A stretch of DNA of 64,000 nucleotides from Pyxicephalus adspersus (Eukaryota; Chordata; Amphibia; Anura; Pyxicephalidae). The stretch is from contig NC_092859.1 in NCBI RefSeq assembly GCF_032062135.1, positions 32,329,853 to 32,393,852 of the forward strand. Reading direction: 5' to 3'. Shown here piece by piece: positions 1 to 12,180 of this stretch. The position numbers and the translations under genes were made by a program. The notes beneath the pieces are model-generated. The model searched no databases. It was not told where the DNA came from and worked only from the letters and a program-made list of their open reading frames with translations. The stretch's first letter is position 1. The number at the start of each line of letters is the position of its first letter.

Positions 1-250
1 ATTCATTATTTTTTAACTTGCACTTTGAGGGTGTTTGTATAAAATAGGTAATGTATCTCTCCTTTTGAGCTGAAAAAAAACTATAAAACCCTTGCTAAAG
101 AAAAATCTGCTTCCATGTAGAAAGTGATCACAGGGAGGGCATCTTGTGTGGTTTACTAGTAAACCAAAGAGCAGAAGTTGTAACAGTGGCACAGAATCTG
201 CTTAATTTCATACCTTCATACCTCCCAGCTGTCCCTGTTTAAGAGATGCA

Positions 251-285
<35 letters not shown>

Positions 286-1045
286 AACAAACAGAATTAA
301 CAGTGTTCAGTTTAGGAAAGGTAATTCAATAAAAAAATACCAGTTCAGACCATACCAAATCCCAAATATTAGAACCATTCCCACCCTATTCCAATACTTT
401 ACCCCTAAATCCCACCTTGTTCAGATTTACTTAGTAAAACATAATATAGGTTTAGAGGAAATAGATAGAGAAAAGCAGTCTCCAGAAAGCAAACTGAAAT
501 GACAAACTCCATAATGAATCCATACTACCAGGTAAGTAGTATAGCATACCATTATTCATACATAAGTAAAAAACAAAGTAGAGTTGTTACTATTTTCCTA
601 GCTAATAATACTTGTCTCTGGCATACAGATCTAGATTATTTTTACCTAGTTCCTCCAGGAGTCATAGGATACCCCTATGCATAGTGCATATCGTTTGGGG
701 TGTCCGGGTAGTATTGACATATGTCCCCTAATTGTATGTCCCCAAAACCTTTCTATCCCAAATAATTGGCTAGGTATAATATCAAACTAACAAGATCAGA
801 AACCTAATCTAGAATGAAGAGAGCCTGAAAGTTTGTTCACTCTGCATGAGTACACATCGATAACTATTATCAGCAGTTCATTTTTAGGTGTAATGCACCA
901 GAACAGGCAAGCTGTTATTGCTCTGTATTGAGTTAGTTGAGTTCTAACTGTACTGAGTTAGTTCCAAAGGTGACCCAAAAAGATTGCACTACACTCTGGA
1001 ACATTACTATACACAAGAATCTGTTACCAACAGTTATGAGACAAA
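1..1045. other. MPPED1 last intron, left part
   Basis: This is AT-rich noncoding sequence between the fourth MPPED1 coding exon seen here and the final exon, which is outside the window. Apart from a poly-T run and scattered homopolymers I see nothing recognisable. I looked on the minus strand for the missing C-terminal MPPED1 coding sequence and did not find it. Confidence 0.6.
253..282. repeat. poly-T run
   Basis: About 30 consecutive T residues. It may be the A-tail of a minus-strand retroposon, but no recognisable body lies on its right side. Confidence 0.9.
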
Positions 1046-1269
1046 GCCCCTGATTCATCAAGCAGAATCGGATGATCGCTCGCGCATTCGTATTATCTAA
1101 TCGCCTTAATTGGCAGATTCGCTCATTATTATGAAGGCAGGAATCCGGCTGGCAGTGAGGAGGCGAGTGTACGAGCACACTCGAGTCCGGACCGCGGGAA
1201 ACCGCGCTCGCTGGTCGCGTGTACTTTCGCGCTTCCAGCGAGTGCGGATTTTATTGATGAATCAGGGGC
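1046..1269. mobile_element. GC-rich nonautonomous DNA element (MITE) with inverted termini
   Basis: The left end reads GCCCCTGATTCATCAA and the right end TTGATGAATCAGGGGC, a perfect 16-bp terminal inverted repeat. The 224-bp body is GC- and CpG-rich against an AT-rich background and has no coding capacity. Both flanks carry AAAG-like sequence, so the target duplication is unclear. The superfamily is not assigned. Two overlapping short ORFs here are chance. Confidence 0.8.
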
Positions 1270-2790
1270 AAAGTGTGAACGACCTGGCTGCTGTAAGCTA
1301 CAACTTAGGTTGGAGATGTTCGTGCTTATGAGGAAAGGTAATTTCTGAAGTTTGATTGCTCTAAAATACTGCAGCTTAGCATTGGTTATTACTTCTTCAA
1401 CACATTCCCTTTTAAGGTCTGATGTCACCTTGCTGACACGCTGTTCTTGGCAGAGTTGCCCTTTATACCTTTCACAGCATCCACACATGAGAAAAAAGCA
1501 ATGAAATATAATCCTGTAGGAAAGTACTGTAAAATACAGCCAATTCAGCCTATTTTGAAACTGAGGAGGCTAACAATATGTTGATTAACAACCGGAAAGC
1601 ATGCAACAAATTTAGTGTCATCTCCAACACCCGTAATTGTTCTCTGCATGTTACCACCCTGAGGCTCCATTCTCATTGGTTTTCTAGGCAGGCTACCAAA
1701 TTTAGCATCTCTTTTAAGTACAGCTACCAGAATATCAACAGAAATGGCAAATCCTTTCCTGAATTTACCTTCTCCCTTGAAGCATTATCTGAGCTTCAAA
1801 TGTTGTCCAAGGACAAAATTGTGCAATACTTAATCATGATTTAAAGTGCACCTAAACTTAAAAGATAAGTTATCTTCAGTCCATGATATGTGAGTGTGCC
1901 AAGCCACTTCTGTGTCTACTCAGGACTCATAGCTGGATATCTGTGGTGTGAGCACCAAGGCACTGCTGCTTCTGACTGCTAATCTTAAGAGATTTGGAAT
2001 GAAATTTGGTGTTGTCTACTAGTTGGAGTTGCTGAAATCTCTGACACGAGGAAGCCCTGTATTTACCAAAATGGTCACCTTCACACAGAGTTTTGGGCAG
2101 TGTAGGAATGATTTAAACATTAATATTGCTTTCTCTGTCCCTATTGGGAGCAATGATTATAACTTACTGTCACCTTAAGTTGGTGTGTTGATAAAAGGTG
2201 GTCCAAGTGATCAATCAACTTATCTGCTGACACTCTAAGACATTATGTCTGCCTTCCCCTTGGTGACCTCCAAACAAAGGCTTCCTATCTTAGTGGACGC
2301 AAAGCCTGCAATGTTTGGGGTGAAATGGTAAAGTTTAACTTTGCATGGATCTACCACCTCTTTTTTAATTTTCTAAAGTCAAAAGAGAGTAGTAAATATG
2401 TCATTCACTTACAGCTATAGCCTGCAATATGTGTTCAACAGAATGGAGAAACCATCATGTGTGAGGCCATCATTTAGCTAAATACTTTTTTTGTTGCAAT
2501 TGGAATTCCAGGTGGGAAGATTCACCACTGCATTTCCCAAAAGATTTAAAAATCTGGTGGAAGCTAAAACTTATTGTGGTTATTCCTAAATAAACAGAAC
2601 AAGACATGGCCATACTAAATATATAGACAGATATGTGTGAGGTCTGCCCAAGTCCTAAATTTTTAACTGAGTTCCCAATCAAATGTAATGTCCACCATAA
2701 TTTGTGACTACTGACTTGTCTTGTAGATCTACATACATCACAGATGAACATTTTATTAATTAGGTCCAAGGTAAGAATTGCAATACGTAC
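1270..2790. other. MPPED1 intron adjoining coding exon 4
   Basis: Noncoding. A short match to the TTAAAGTG..CCTAAAC repeat terminus occurs at about 1841-1858. Nothing else is recognised. A 111-codon minus-strand ORF runs through the splice donor at 2790 into the intron and is not a gene. Confidence 0.6.
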
Positions 2791-2906
2791 CCAGAGGAGG
2801 TCCATGTGTAATAAGGATGTCAGTGCCTTCTGGTATGAGGTTCCATTTGTCTAGTAACGCTTGACCCCGAGGAAGGTTAAATCCCCAACCATAGAACCAA
2901 GGTTGC
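2791..2906 (-). CDS. MPPED1: MPPED1 metallophosphoesterase, coding exon 4 (partial gene)
   Basis: MPPED1 is a metal-dependent phosphoesterase-fold protein of the class III cyclic nucleotide phosphodiesterase type, mainly known from brain; its physiological substrate is not settled. This 116-nt exon codes residues 187-226 of the frog protein, including WQPWFYGWGFNLPRGQALL and the THGPPLG motif (residues 220-226), whose histidine is a conserved metal or active-site residue in the fold. The acceptor is CTTTATGGGCAG and the donor GTACGT; phase joins exactly to the exon at 14361-14586 (split Trp187). Residue 215 is Thr where I recall Val in human MPPED1. The following exon, about 77 residues with the GHIHEG motif, is not in this window. 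Confidence 0.95.
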
Positions 2907-4241
2907 CTGCCCATAAAGAGAAAGCATCATTAATAAAAACACAATATTGTTAGCATACATAAAATACATGTTTGAGTAATTGAAGTGATTATACCATAAT
3001 TTTAAATACATTTTATTAGGGGTCCTTTGTGTCTAAGGAGGATACAGGGCCCTTGCACACTTAGTTAAACCACATCACTCAGACCTGTCATTGTCATAGC
3101 TGATCATGTAGAAAATATTGCACACATAAGTTTCAGCTGTTCATTTTGCTTTGCAGGCCCTATGACCACAAATGCACATTTGAACTTAAATATTTTGCGA
3201 AATGTATTTTGCTGTAAAATTTTAAAAATGGGAATTCTCTTCAATAATTCAGATGTTTAAAAAAAACATTTTCAGCAATTTTAGGTTATTTAGCTAACAA
3301 TTTTGTAATTTCTGTTTTAGATTAATATCTTTGTACTGTCAGTTTTCATTTTTCTGTTATATGTTTGTTTTCCTTAATGTAGAAACATGTTGGGTAAAGA
3401 GTGTCAGATTTGTTTTTTTTTTTTTTTTAATCCAAACTGCTCAAGGACAGTTAAAAGAGTTTCAGTTAAATCCACCTTAAAAAGACACCTGCATCTTTGT
3501 CATGCAGGGCAAATGACAGTGTCTCTGCAAAGGGCCCCCTCTCCCAATCTCCTTATATAAACCTTAACAGCACTCCCTCTACTGTGTTCAGATTATCAAC
3601 CATTAGGCCTGAGCTCTGTGACATAATTGGGTTAATATCACAATTCCCCTGGTCGCCTACATTTCGGTCATTTCAATGTCGGCTGCAATGGAGGAAGGAA
3701 CAACCAAGTTTGTCCAAGTTTGGCCAAAATTTCAGTAAAAGGTAAATTATTATTTATGTTCATCCTCAAGTATAATTTTGCTCATGTTGAATTATATAGG
3801 AGTTGAAAATCAGATGTTTTCTACTTTTCTAATGGTTGGTACATGGAATAGAATTTATTTATTTCTTCTGTGAATAGATGGAGAGATAATGCTAAAACTC
3901 CTTGTGACTTCGGTAAACTTTATAAAACATATTTTAATAACAAGCAGCATTTTTCAGCAAAACCCAACTGGTGCTAGGTTAAAAATTCACCAAAAGCCTC
4001 ATACAAATCTATATACTTGTCTCATTATTCCTAGTATGGGCTTCTAGTGATTAATTAGCTTTGCACTTTGTATTGCTAGAGAAATAAGTACGGTTCTTTG
4101 TAAAAGATTTAAGATTTGGGTTCATAATGAAAAGGAAATATTTGCTGCACAAAAGGCTGATCTCTCAGAATCCAGTGCTTTATGAAATTTGCCTCATTTT
4201 TCTGAGGTAACCGTTCGAATACATTTCATACGCAGAACGAT

Positions 4242-4257
4242 GGTTGCCGTGGAAACC
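4242..4257. promoter_or_regulatory. X-box-like (RFX-type) imperfect palindrome
   Basis: GGTTGCCGTGGAAACC is a near-palindrome that resembles the RFX X-box consensus (GTTRCC, short spacer, RGYAAC) with one mismatch in the right half-site. It lies in a repeat-poor part of a MPPED1 intron. Binding and function are inference only. Confidence 0.3.
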
Positions 4258-4710
4258 AGCAAAAATTTCTGTTCCCAGAAACAGATGTCTCATTTAGTGG
4301 AAAATTAGAATGTAAAAAAGCAAACCCAGAGGAAAATTAATTCAAACTTTACCTATAGTGCGATGTCTCTTATATGGCAAGGAAGGAGCCACGCAAACGT
4401 GCTGCAGATGAAGAGTCAAACCGCTCCGCATTATCTGTTTTTTGGTCACCTTCAAATGCATTGCATATTAACCCCAATAAGAGCTTCTGAAAAAGCTTTT
4501 ATTATCTGGGACTGCCTGCGGTAACAGATTATTAGTCCTGATTTAGCTCTTTATCTGTTCACTGTGCGCTAGACATTAGGAAAACACTGACTGTGATGGA
4601 AAGCTTTGAGATCTCATAGTTTTCTATCCTGTACAACTGTTTGACCATCAAGCCTTGTATTTGAGGTTATGTTACATGTTAACGCTATTTTCAATATGCT
4701 TTCATTTTAT

Positions 4711-5213
4711 TACAGTGTATGGGGAGAAATTTGTAGACACCTAACCATCACATCTGCACTATATGGCCAAATTGTATGGGCACTACTCAAGAATATTGAA
4801 TTTTATTGTTTTTATTTTTTTATAGGTATTTTTATTGTTACAACATTCCTAAACATATAGATCAATTTTTTGCATCCAAATGTGTGGCAACAGTTTGGAG
4901 AAGGACCTTTTCTTTTTCAGTATTCCAGTACCAATGTGTACCATGCCAGCTTCATAAAACATTGTTTAATGAGTTTGGTGTGGGGGAATTTGAGTTGCCT
5001 GATATGATTAGGAGCCAAGTCTTTTCATTCAACATCAGTACCTGACTTCTCAAATGTTCTTTTGACTAAAAGGACACAACTTATCAAAGAAACACTCCTA
5101 AATATTGTGAAATGCTTTACAGAGGAGTGAGAACTGTTTTGGCCAAAGTCTGATTGATGCCCATGGTTTTGGAATAGATGTCCAACATGCTCATAAAAGT
5201 GCAATGGTTAGCT
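4711..5213 (+). mobile_element. Degenerate Tc1/mariner-type element, 5' and central parts lost
   Basis: The left end has the Tc1-type motifs TTTGTAGACACCTAACCATC and TATATGGCCAAATTGTATGG. From about 4890 it matches the 3' half of a Tc1 transposase gene: a GGAGAAGGACCTTTTC segment, a GAGTTTGGTGTGG segment and, near the end, ATTGATGCCCATGGTTTTGG. Frames are broken, so it is inactive. The right inverted repeat is cut off after about 5213. A second copy of this family is at 23987-24238. Confidence 0.75.
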
Positions 5214-5286
5214 GTTTAAATTCATTTTATTTTCATACTCTTTTCCTACTTGCAAATGAGATCCTATATTACTCATTCAATTCTCT

Positions 5287-5653
5287 TTAACCTCCCTAGC
5301 AGTAATCCCAAGTGTGGCTCGGGGTGAATTATCCATACAAAAAGCGATAACCTTGAGCCACACTCGGGGGTTGAATTGCCAGGGAGTTTAAACAGGTTAC
5401 CTGGTAAGCAGTTCCCCTGGCAATGCCGGCTGTGCATCTGTGTAACCTGGTGATGCCTGACCAGCATCTGCGTCCCCGGCGTGTAAATGTTGGGACAGGA
5501 GGCCAGGGGAAGCAAATGTCGGCTGGGCATCTGTGTGCGAGCGTGTGGCGGGACCGTGTGGCTGGGAGGTGGGACCAGGTGGGAAATACTATTTTTAAAA
5601 GTACTGCTTTTACATTTAAAAATACCTAATATTCATACCGGCAGGGAAGTTAA
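5287..5653. mobile_element. TTAA-flanked nonautonomous element, copy 1
   Basis: Bounded by TTAA at 5287-5290 and 5650-5653. The left end CCTCCCTAGCAGTAATCCCA and the right end CGGCAGGGAAG are inverted repeats of each other. The TTAA target and CCC/GGG termini suggest a piggyBac-type nonautonomous element. The inside is GC-rich and noncoding. The copy at 39023-39555 starts with nearly the same sequence. Confidence 0.75.
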
Positions 5654-5869
5654 GAGACTGGATCAATTCTGTTGACCGACTTCTTTCGAGTCAGAATCCA
5701 TTTGACAAGTCAATTTCTAAAGTATATGCCACGTTCTGTACTGAGGAAAATTGTTTAGAGATCGGTAGGATTTAAATGTTGGAAGAATCATTTTCCAGAC
5801 CAAACATTATCTCAACCTGCTGAGATTGTTTAATCAAGCATGGCATATGATAACTTCTGCTAGATATAG

Positions 5870-6360
5870 AGATGGTTTTCAAATTATTTCACGGAGCATA
5901 TATTTCACCACGTCCCTTTTTTGATGGGTGCAAGTCCATCTTCTGGATGTTATAAATGTGGAAACCATATGGCAGTTTTCTACCATATGTCCTAGAGTTA
6001 CATTATTTTGGTAAAGTGTAGGACAATACGCGACAACTAACTTATTAATTATGTATCTTTGACTCCAGACTGGGCGATACTTGGTCAGATAGATTTGATG
6101 GGTGCTCGGATAACAAAGGGATGCAGGAAACTAGTCTCAATATTATCTTTGGTGGGGAAAAAACGATTCTACAGACATACATTTCTTCAGAACCTTCCTC
6201 AATACATCTTTATCTAGATAAGCCTAAATTTGTATTTCAGATGGATTGGGCGGAGACCTCTGTAGATAAGGAGAAATATACGGATCACTTCTTTTTGACA
6301 TGGGAATCTTTCATTGGTACGCTACCAAGGGAGGTGAAAGAGAGAATTAAACAATAATTT
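5870..6360 (+). pseudogene. L1/Tx1-type LINE ORF2 C-terminal fragment
   Basis: A 78-codon open frame at 6121-6357 ending in TAA has the style of the last part of L1/Tx1 ORF2 proteins, with a W-E-S-F-I-G-T-L-P type ending. Upstream, near 5940-5980, a second frame gives a C-Y-K-C-G-N-H segment resembling the C-terminal cysteine motif of this family. Frames are broken. Assignment is by pattern recognition only; it could be another LINE clade. Confidence 0.4.
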
Positions 6361-9089
6361 GAAATAACTTCTTGGTATAATTTTAGGATGTTTGTTCATG
6401 ATCCTTCCTATTTTAATCTAACATTATGCATTTGTTTTGGTTTTGTTTTTTTGGGGCGTGGGGATTACTAAAAAGCAGGTTTTGAATATATTTCAAATGA
6501 ATACATATTTAATATTGTAAGTCTTCTTTTTTTCTCTTTAAAGATTTGTAAATTTTATCCAAGTATTACAAATGTCTTTTTTTCTCATTTTTGTTTATTT
6601 TTTTTCTAAAAAAGAATAATTTGGAAAAAACATCATTTTTGTAATATTTCATGTGGCCAGTTTTATAATCCCTACCTTTACACATCTTTTTACACTGCAA
6701 AAAGTGCTTAAAATGCAACTTTTTTGATAGATCATATATTATTCTCAAATACTAGGTGTGAGAAGGCCAGACCCTCTCTACAGCTCCCTAATTGCTGTTC
6801 CTTACTTTTAAAGAACTCCTTAAATCAAGACAGGTGGATTAGGTGGACAAGAAAATGATATGTTAGTAAAGAGAGTAGCTTTGGGTTGTGGGGCTTAGCA
6901 CAAAAGTCCGGGAAAATAGTAACAAAAATAGGCTCAACTGCTAAAATATTAAACAATTCTAACCAATCTACTACCAGTGGTTTCTATAACAATTATAAAA
7001 TCAAACTGTTAGTGGTAGGTTGTCTTGTTACTTGTTTGGTTATTTTTGAAGCTCATTCTCTTTGCCTGTTCTCTGGCAGTGGATGGTTCTCGATGATGCA
7101 GACATCAGACATGAAGACATGAACATCAGGGCCCCTCCATGTGTCATTACATTGAGTACTATTTTGGTATGATGATATCAACACAAAGGGTAGGTCTTTG
7201 GTGTCCTGTACTAACATGTCCTCATATTTCCATTTTTTCATATTATTCAAACTGGGAAAATAATTATTGTAGCAAACACTTTTTTTTCTTTATGTAGCCT
7301 GGAGATTGGATTTAACAAACTGTTATTCTTTGTAACCAGTCCTATGCCTAATATCAAATTGTATGCTACACTGTAAAAATAGAAGCAGCATTATGATTGG
7401 TAGCTATGTGCAGTCTTCTTGTCTGAGCACTTTATGCATTTATGCATAATTCCAACAGTGTAAGATTATTGCAACAGCCCAGGTTTGGTTCCACTTGACA
7501 GGCGATGGTAATTGAAGGAAATGACCCTTTCCAGGTCTTGGCGATGTCAGAAAATACACTTGACAGATGTTTCCACAGTTGCTGTACAGTATATACATGT
7601 GAATACATTCAGTGAGAGGAATAAGGACATCATGATTATTCCCTCTTGTATGAGATAAGACTTCAGTAATCATGACATGGGGCCTGCTGTGCGTGGCTGG
7701 CTGCCGCTTAGAATAAATGAGATTTGTCACTCTCTGAGCAAGAGCCGCGGCTTGTATGCTGCCTGTCGTGTCTGTCCTCCCAACGGTGTGCCTGCTTTAG
7801 CAGAACAGGAGCAAAAGTGCAGTTATTGGCTATGGCTACAGAAACCAATTAGAACCAAAACAAATAAAAGGGTCCAGCAAAAAAAAAATTAATTTCTAAG
7901 CAGCTTAAGGATCTTTGGTGGTTGAAATCTCTACTAACAAACTTTACACATCTCCACACTTGGACCTATTTAATTTCATAGTATGATAAAGAGACCTATA
8001 GCTGAAATGACATATTTGGGTAAAAAAAATTATAAAAAAATAATGCTTTGTCCTGTCTCATATATACTAACCTTCCCTTCTCACCCCACATGATGTTTTA
8101 AAGAGGGGAAGGTAGATAGCCATGTGTAAGGTAAAGTCATAACTTGGAACTTACATAGTGTTGAGGACTCTCACACAACCCTTTTGTGACAGCTCAGGAT
8201 GTGGAGTGGCCAATCTCTGATCCACAGTGCTGTCACATGTGTGGAAGAAGAGTGAGTCCATTGCATCTTCACACCTCATCAAACCATTTTTTCATGGAAA
8301 GGAGCAGTGAAGGAGTGATGGGTGTATCTGCACCTGGAGGATGAATATGGCTAGAGGATGGAGAAAATTGATCCTGTCATTTTGCTTCCATGTAGCAAGT
8401 TGCAAGAACTTAAGTTGGGTTCAAGGAGATCAGTGTAATAGCCTGCTGAAAATGTCCCTGTTCTCATGTAAATCTGGTGGGTTGTCACTCTCTATGCTTC
8501 TGTTGATATTCCAGAGGTTTATACAATAGGATCTTAGTAGACGTCAGAGTAGAAGTTGTTTTTCAATGAATATAGGCTTGACATAAGGTCGACAGAGGCA
8601 CCCATGTGCAAGAAGTACTTCATGGTCATCAGTTCCAAGATAAAGGATGAATTTTTATTATAAAAGCAGTAAGATTTGCAACATGATTTGTAACATCTAG
8701 AGAGGCAAACTTACTAAGATTGGCAAATAAAACACAATATACAAAGTGGATGAATAAAACTTAATAGAATCTAATATTTCATACAGGCGATCTGTTTTAT
8801 GATATAAGCTAAACATTTTAAAATAATAGGTTAAAAAACTGTTAAAAACACAGGTTTTAAAAACCATTCATGATAGCTGAATTAATTTAGAAATCAAAAA
8901 TAATTGGTTGATGGACAAGGATCTGATTTTTACTTGGGTCTATATGGTATTATTTATATGTACCTGTTAAGTTGTTCAGGATGTCCAGGAATATTTTGGC
9001 CAGGAGTTAATTTGATCCTCCATACTTTTAAAAAGTCCTATATGGTTGCCTTTTTTGGCTCTGATTTACAAGGTTGCAGCAACCGCAGT

Positions 9090-9530
9090 CTTCCTGGGGG
9101 ATTCGAGAGTATTTCCTACAGCCAATGAGCGTATTAGTTCCTGAACATGATCCTGTCCTTGTATTGGCTTCTAGTCCTATTGAAGTCTGCCTACCTCTCG
9201 ACTCAGCTCTTACCAAGTTATGCCTGATTTTCATTCGTAAATACCCAAACTTATTACCGTTACCCTGACCTTGACTCAGACTGACCCCTAACCTCAGACT
9301 GTCTCGACCCTAATTTCAGCCTGCCGCCTTGGACCTTCTTGACATTGATTCCCGCCAGCTGTTCACTCCCAACCCCTGCTTCCCGCTTATGCTCCTTATA
9401 TAGAATACAGCTTGACATTAAAGAGGTATCTGCAGGATGCTCTGGTGAAGACCAATACATTAAGATTCAGCCCTTCAGGTAATCCCATGTCACCTGCCAG
9501 GGGGCATAGCCCTAACATGTGTTCTTTAGG
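9090..9530. repeat. Probable dispersed repeat, family not recognised
   Basis: A C-rich, pyrimidine-skewed block with recurring CTGACC/CTCAGACTG units (9266-9310) and a TATATA at about 9396 stands out from its AT-rich surroundings and resembles leader or LTR-like repeat sequence. No long terminal repeats or coding frames are visible. Confidence 0.3.
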
Positions 9531-10830
9531 TGTCACTAATGGTGGAGATTCTTTTTTTTCTCCTAAGCAAAAGTGAAATACAGAAAAGTGAGTTTTCTGA
9601 CGCCTCTAGAAATTATTAGTGTATGTTGTCCTGTTCCATCTCTGCAAGTCACATGGGCATGTATATGATTGTATACTTCTAAGTTCTAGGAGATTTATTT
9701 TGATAGAATACTTGTGTGGTATTGGAAATAAATATTTTGTTTTATTGATAATTAAAGAACAGGTAAGGCAAATATCATGTTTGCATCCATAGCATTCTAA
9801 CCTCCTTCCTTCTGCAAACCAGAAACCCTTTATTTATTCTTTCTTCCAATCGTGTACAATCTTCACATTTACTTACAGGAAATAGTACAGCTCCCACTGT
9901 ACTTCCAGGTCAATAGGCTAAATAGGCTAAAGCATCCAGAAGTACATCATACATGTACAGGATACCTGACTACCCAGTATATTTTTAGTGAATCCTTTTT
10001 ATTATTTTCTTTTCATCCCATACTACTAGTAATACCTTGTTTATAAAATAATGTTGACTTGCTTTAAATGAACTGAACAATAATTCCTTATTTTTATTGA
10101 AATTGCCTTCACAATTTTTGGCAATCATACATTTTTTAACCCAGTATTTTAAATGTCACAGCCTAAAATGTGAAATAATCATCTGTACTAAATATTACAT
10201 TTTTTTATATTTGTATTCCTCTGCTTTGTACATGGCGTGTTTTATATCATTTTTGATGAAGTTGCCTCTGCAGGTGCCATGAATTGGGTTGATATCATTT
10301 TATTAGGGTAAGAATATTAAATATCTACAATGAAACTGACCACCTGAAAGTACTTCTTCAGTACAGACACTTCTACCAATCTCTTCTCGAATTCACCTTA
10401 CACTCCATGTCACTTTCTACCCTTCTTGTCATAGAATTTAGAGTTCGCTGGTATGCATGCCTAAAATTTGGGTCTCTTTTGAATGGGTTGAAAGGGTGGG
10501 GGGAATGCAAATTCCACCAGAAGGCACTAACACTTATTGATAGTGCCTGACTATACCACATTTATAGTAAAAAGTTCTTCCACATATTCTCCCGTAATGG
10601 TATTGGGTAAAATTATTTGGACAGACCAAGGAACCTCTTTAATGTCAAAGTAACTAAAGAGCTTTGTTACAAGCTGAAAATGACTCATCTACACACTTTA
10701 TTGTACAATTCCTAAGCTTATGATTCAGCAGGTGATTCTTATCTAATTCCTTGTTGAGTTGATAGACTTATCCACCTGGACAAATCCGCATTGCAGGCCA
10801 TGACATTGGTATCTTCCTGGCAAGATTCCA

Positions 10831-10876
10831 GGAGGATCAACCTACAGAAGGATCAACATACAGAAGGATCAACCTC
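10831..10876. repeat. Short tandem repeat, 16-bp unit
   Basis: About three copies of the unit ACAGAAGGATCAACCT, the first diverged at its 5' side. Confidence 0.8.
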
Positions 10877-10946
10877 CTATCTCCAAGACCAGATCAGGTG
10901 GAATCCTATTCAGTTTCTATTCCCTATCACAGACAACATTCTATAC

Positions 10947-11469
10947 CAGTGGTAGGCAAACTAGGCCTTTAGGCCGGAAAAGGCCTAGCCAGTATTCCAG
11001 TCCGGCCTAATGACCCCCTAGTTACTTATTGTTAGATCCAGCCTACTTGAATTGTCGCGTTATCGTTCCCGCGATATTATCCAGTTCGCGCACAGTAACC
11101 CCAATTACTATGCCTAAACAGCAGAAACAATGTGCAGCTACCAGTCTCCGGAAGGTTGAACCTCGAACGTCGTGTCTTCAACCCTAAATGAACTGACGAA
11201 TTATTCTTCGTCCAATGCCGCAACAAAGCCCTGTGTTTAGTGACACGACACCGACAGCACTTTCAAGCGGTCGAATCCCAAAGGGCATTTTGATGCCAAG
11301 CACGCGCACCCGTACAAAGACTACACCACGGATGAGCGGAAGACTGAGGCTGCTGGCTTGCAGTCAGGGTTGGAAAAAACTTTCCCTGGACACCTTGTTT
11401 CTTCTGGCCTAGTGTGCCTTCTTGACCTCCTGAAATGGCCTAGTAGTCCAAACAGTTTGCCAACCCCTG
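10947..11469 (+). mobile_element. Nonautonomous hAT element with perfect 8-bp target duplication
   Basis: The 523-bp element begins CAGTGGTAGGCAAAC and ends GTTTGCCAACCCCTG, a clear terminal inverted repeat. It is flanked on both sides by TTCTATAC (10939-10946 and 11470-11477), the 8-bp duplication diagnostic of hAT transposition. Inside, about 11195-11390 decodes (with frame changes) to a C-x-x-x-K-A-L-C-L-V stretch followed by a D-A-K-H-A-H-P-Y-K-D-Y segment, as in the N-terminal BED zinc finger of hAT transposases. The catalytic region is missing, so this looks like an internal-deletion derivative. CAG...CTG ends fit the superfamily. Confidence 0.9.
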
Positions 11470-12118
11470 TTCTATACAATAAACAAACTCCCGTGTGTCC
11501 AATTTTTTTGGAGGTTTTAAAAGAAAAAAACATTAACACCTTAAACCTTAAATTTTTTTTTCTCCGCCAAGAGAAAAGATGCTTCTGATCAGCACCAGAA
11601 CAATGCAGAAAGGGTTCTGTGGTACAGTAATTGGAGCAATGCATGCTGTCTTCGAAATGTACTTAATAACTGGCAATGAAGCTGTATCAGTCACAGCACA
11701 GAGCTTGGAATCAAAGTTTTAGGAAGCAGAAATCAGCTTTTGTACAGAACCTTCTCTCTTCTCCCTGAATGTGTGACATTTACAGTAATGACAGTCTGCG
11801 GGGACCTGCGGGAAGTTGACAGTGACTGTTTCAACGAGAAACTTCTATCATCTGGTCCTATCAGTATTAAAAAAGAAAAATAAAGAACTATCCTGCCTTT
11901 ACTGAAGGATGTAATTATTCCAGCACCTGCTCTGTTCCCGAACAGTGATGTTTTTTAAATTTTAAAGACAAGGAAAAAAAACTCAGAAATGTTCACTGCT
12001 GAAAGAAAATAATGCTCTGTTGTTCAAGTAACTGATAAATAAAACTATGCCCGAAAACATCAATATCTTTTAGCAATTCCATGGCATTAGTCAGATGGTC
12101 TCTCAAAGGGACCTATTT

Positions 12119-12180
12119 AATGTACAGCGCTGCGTAATATGTTGGCGCTATATAAATCCTGTTTAATAATAAATAATAAT
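12119..12180 (+). mobile_element. L2-type LINE, 3' tail only
   Basis: It carries the tail signature TACAGCGCTGCGTAATATGT followed by TGGCGCTATATAAATCCTG and a short AATAAT repeat. It matches the end of the large LINE at 36540-39022 and is severely 5' truncated. Confidence 0.85.

Noticed and set aside
1110..1488. Overlapping short ORFs on both strands
   Set aside because: They fall in or next to the GC-rich MITE, where stop codons are rare by composition.
1..2790. MPPED1 last exon within the window
   Set aside because: No minus-strand frame here encodes the expected DWVPK, VELLNTVQ or GHIHEG segments, so the exon is placed beyond the left edge.
2470..2805. Minus-strand 111-codon ORF overlapping MPPED1 coding exon 4
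   Set aside because: It overlaps only the last 15 bases of the exon, in a different frame, and then runs through the splice donor into intron sequence; the protein has no MPPED1 continuation.
9090..9530. Endogenous retrovirus LTR
   Set aside because: TATA-like and C-rich composition are suggestive, but no second LTR, primer-binding site or retroviral coding frame is visible.
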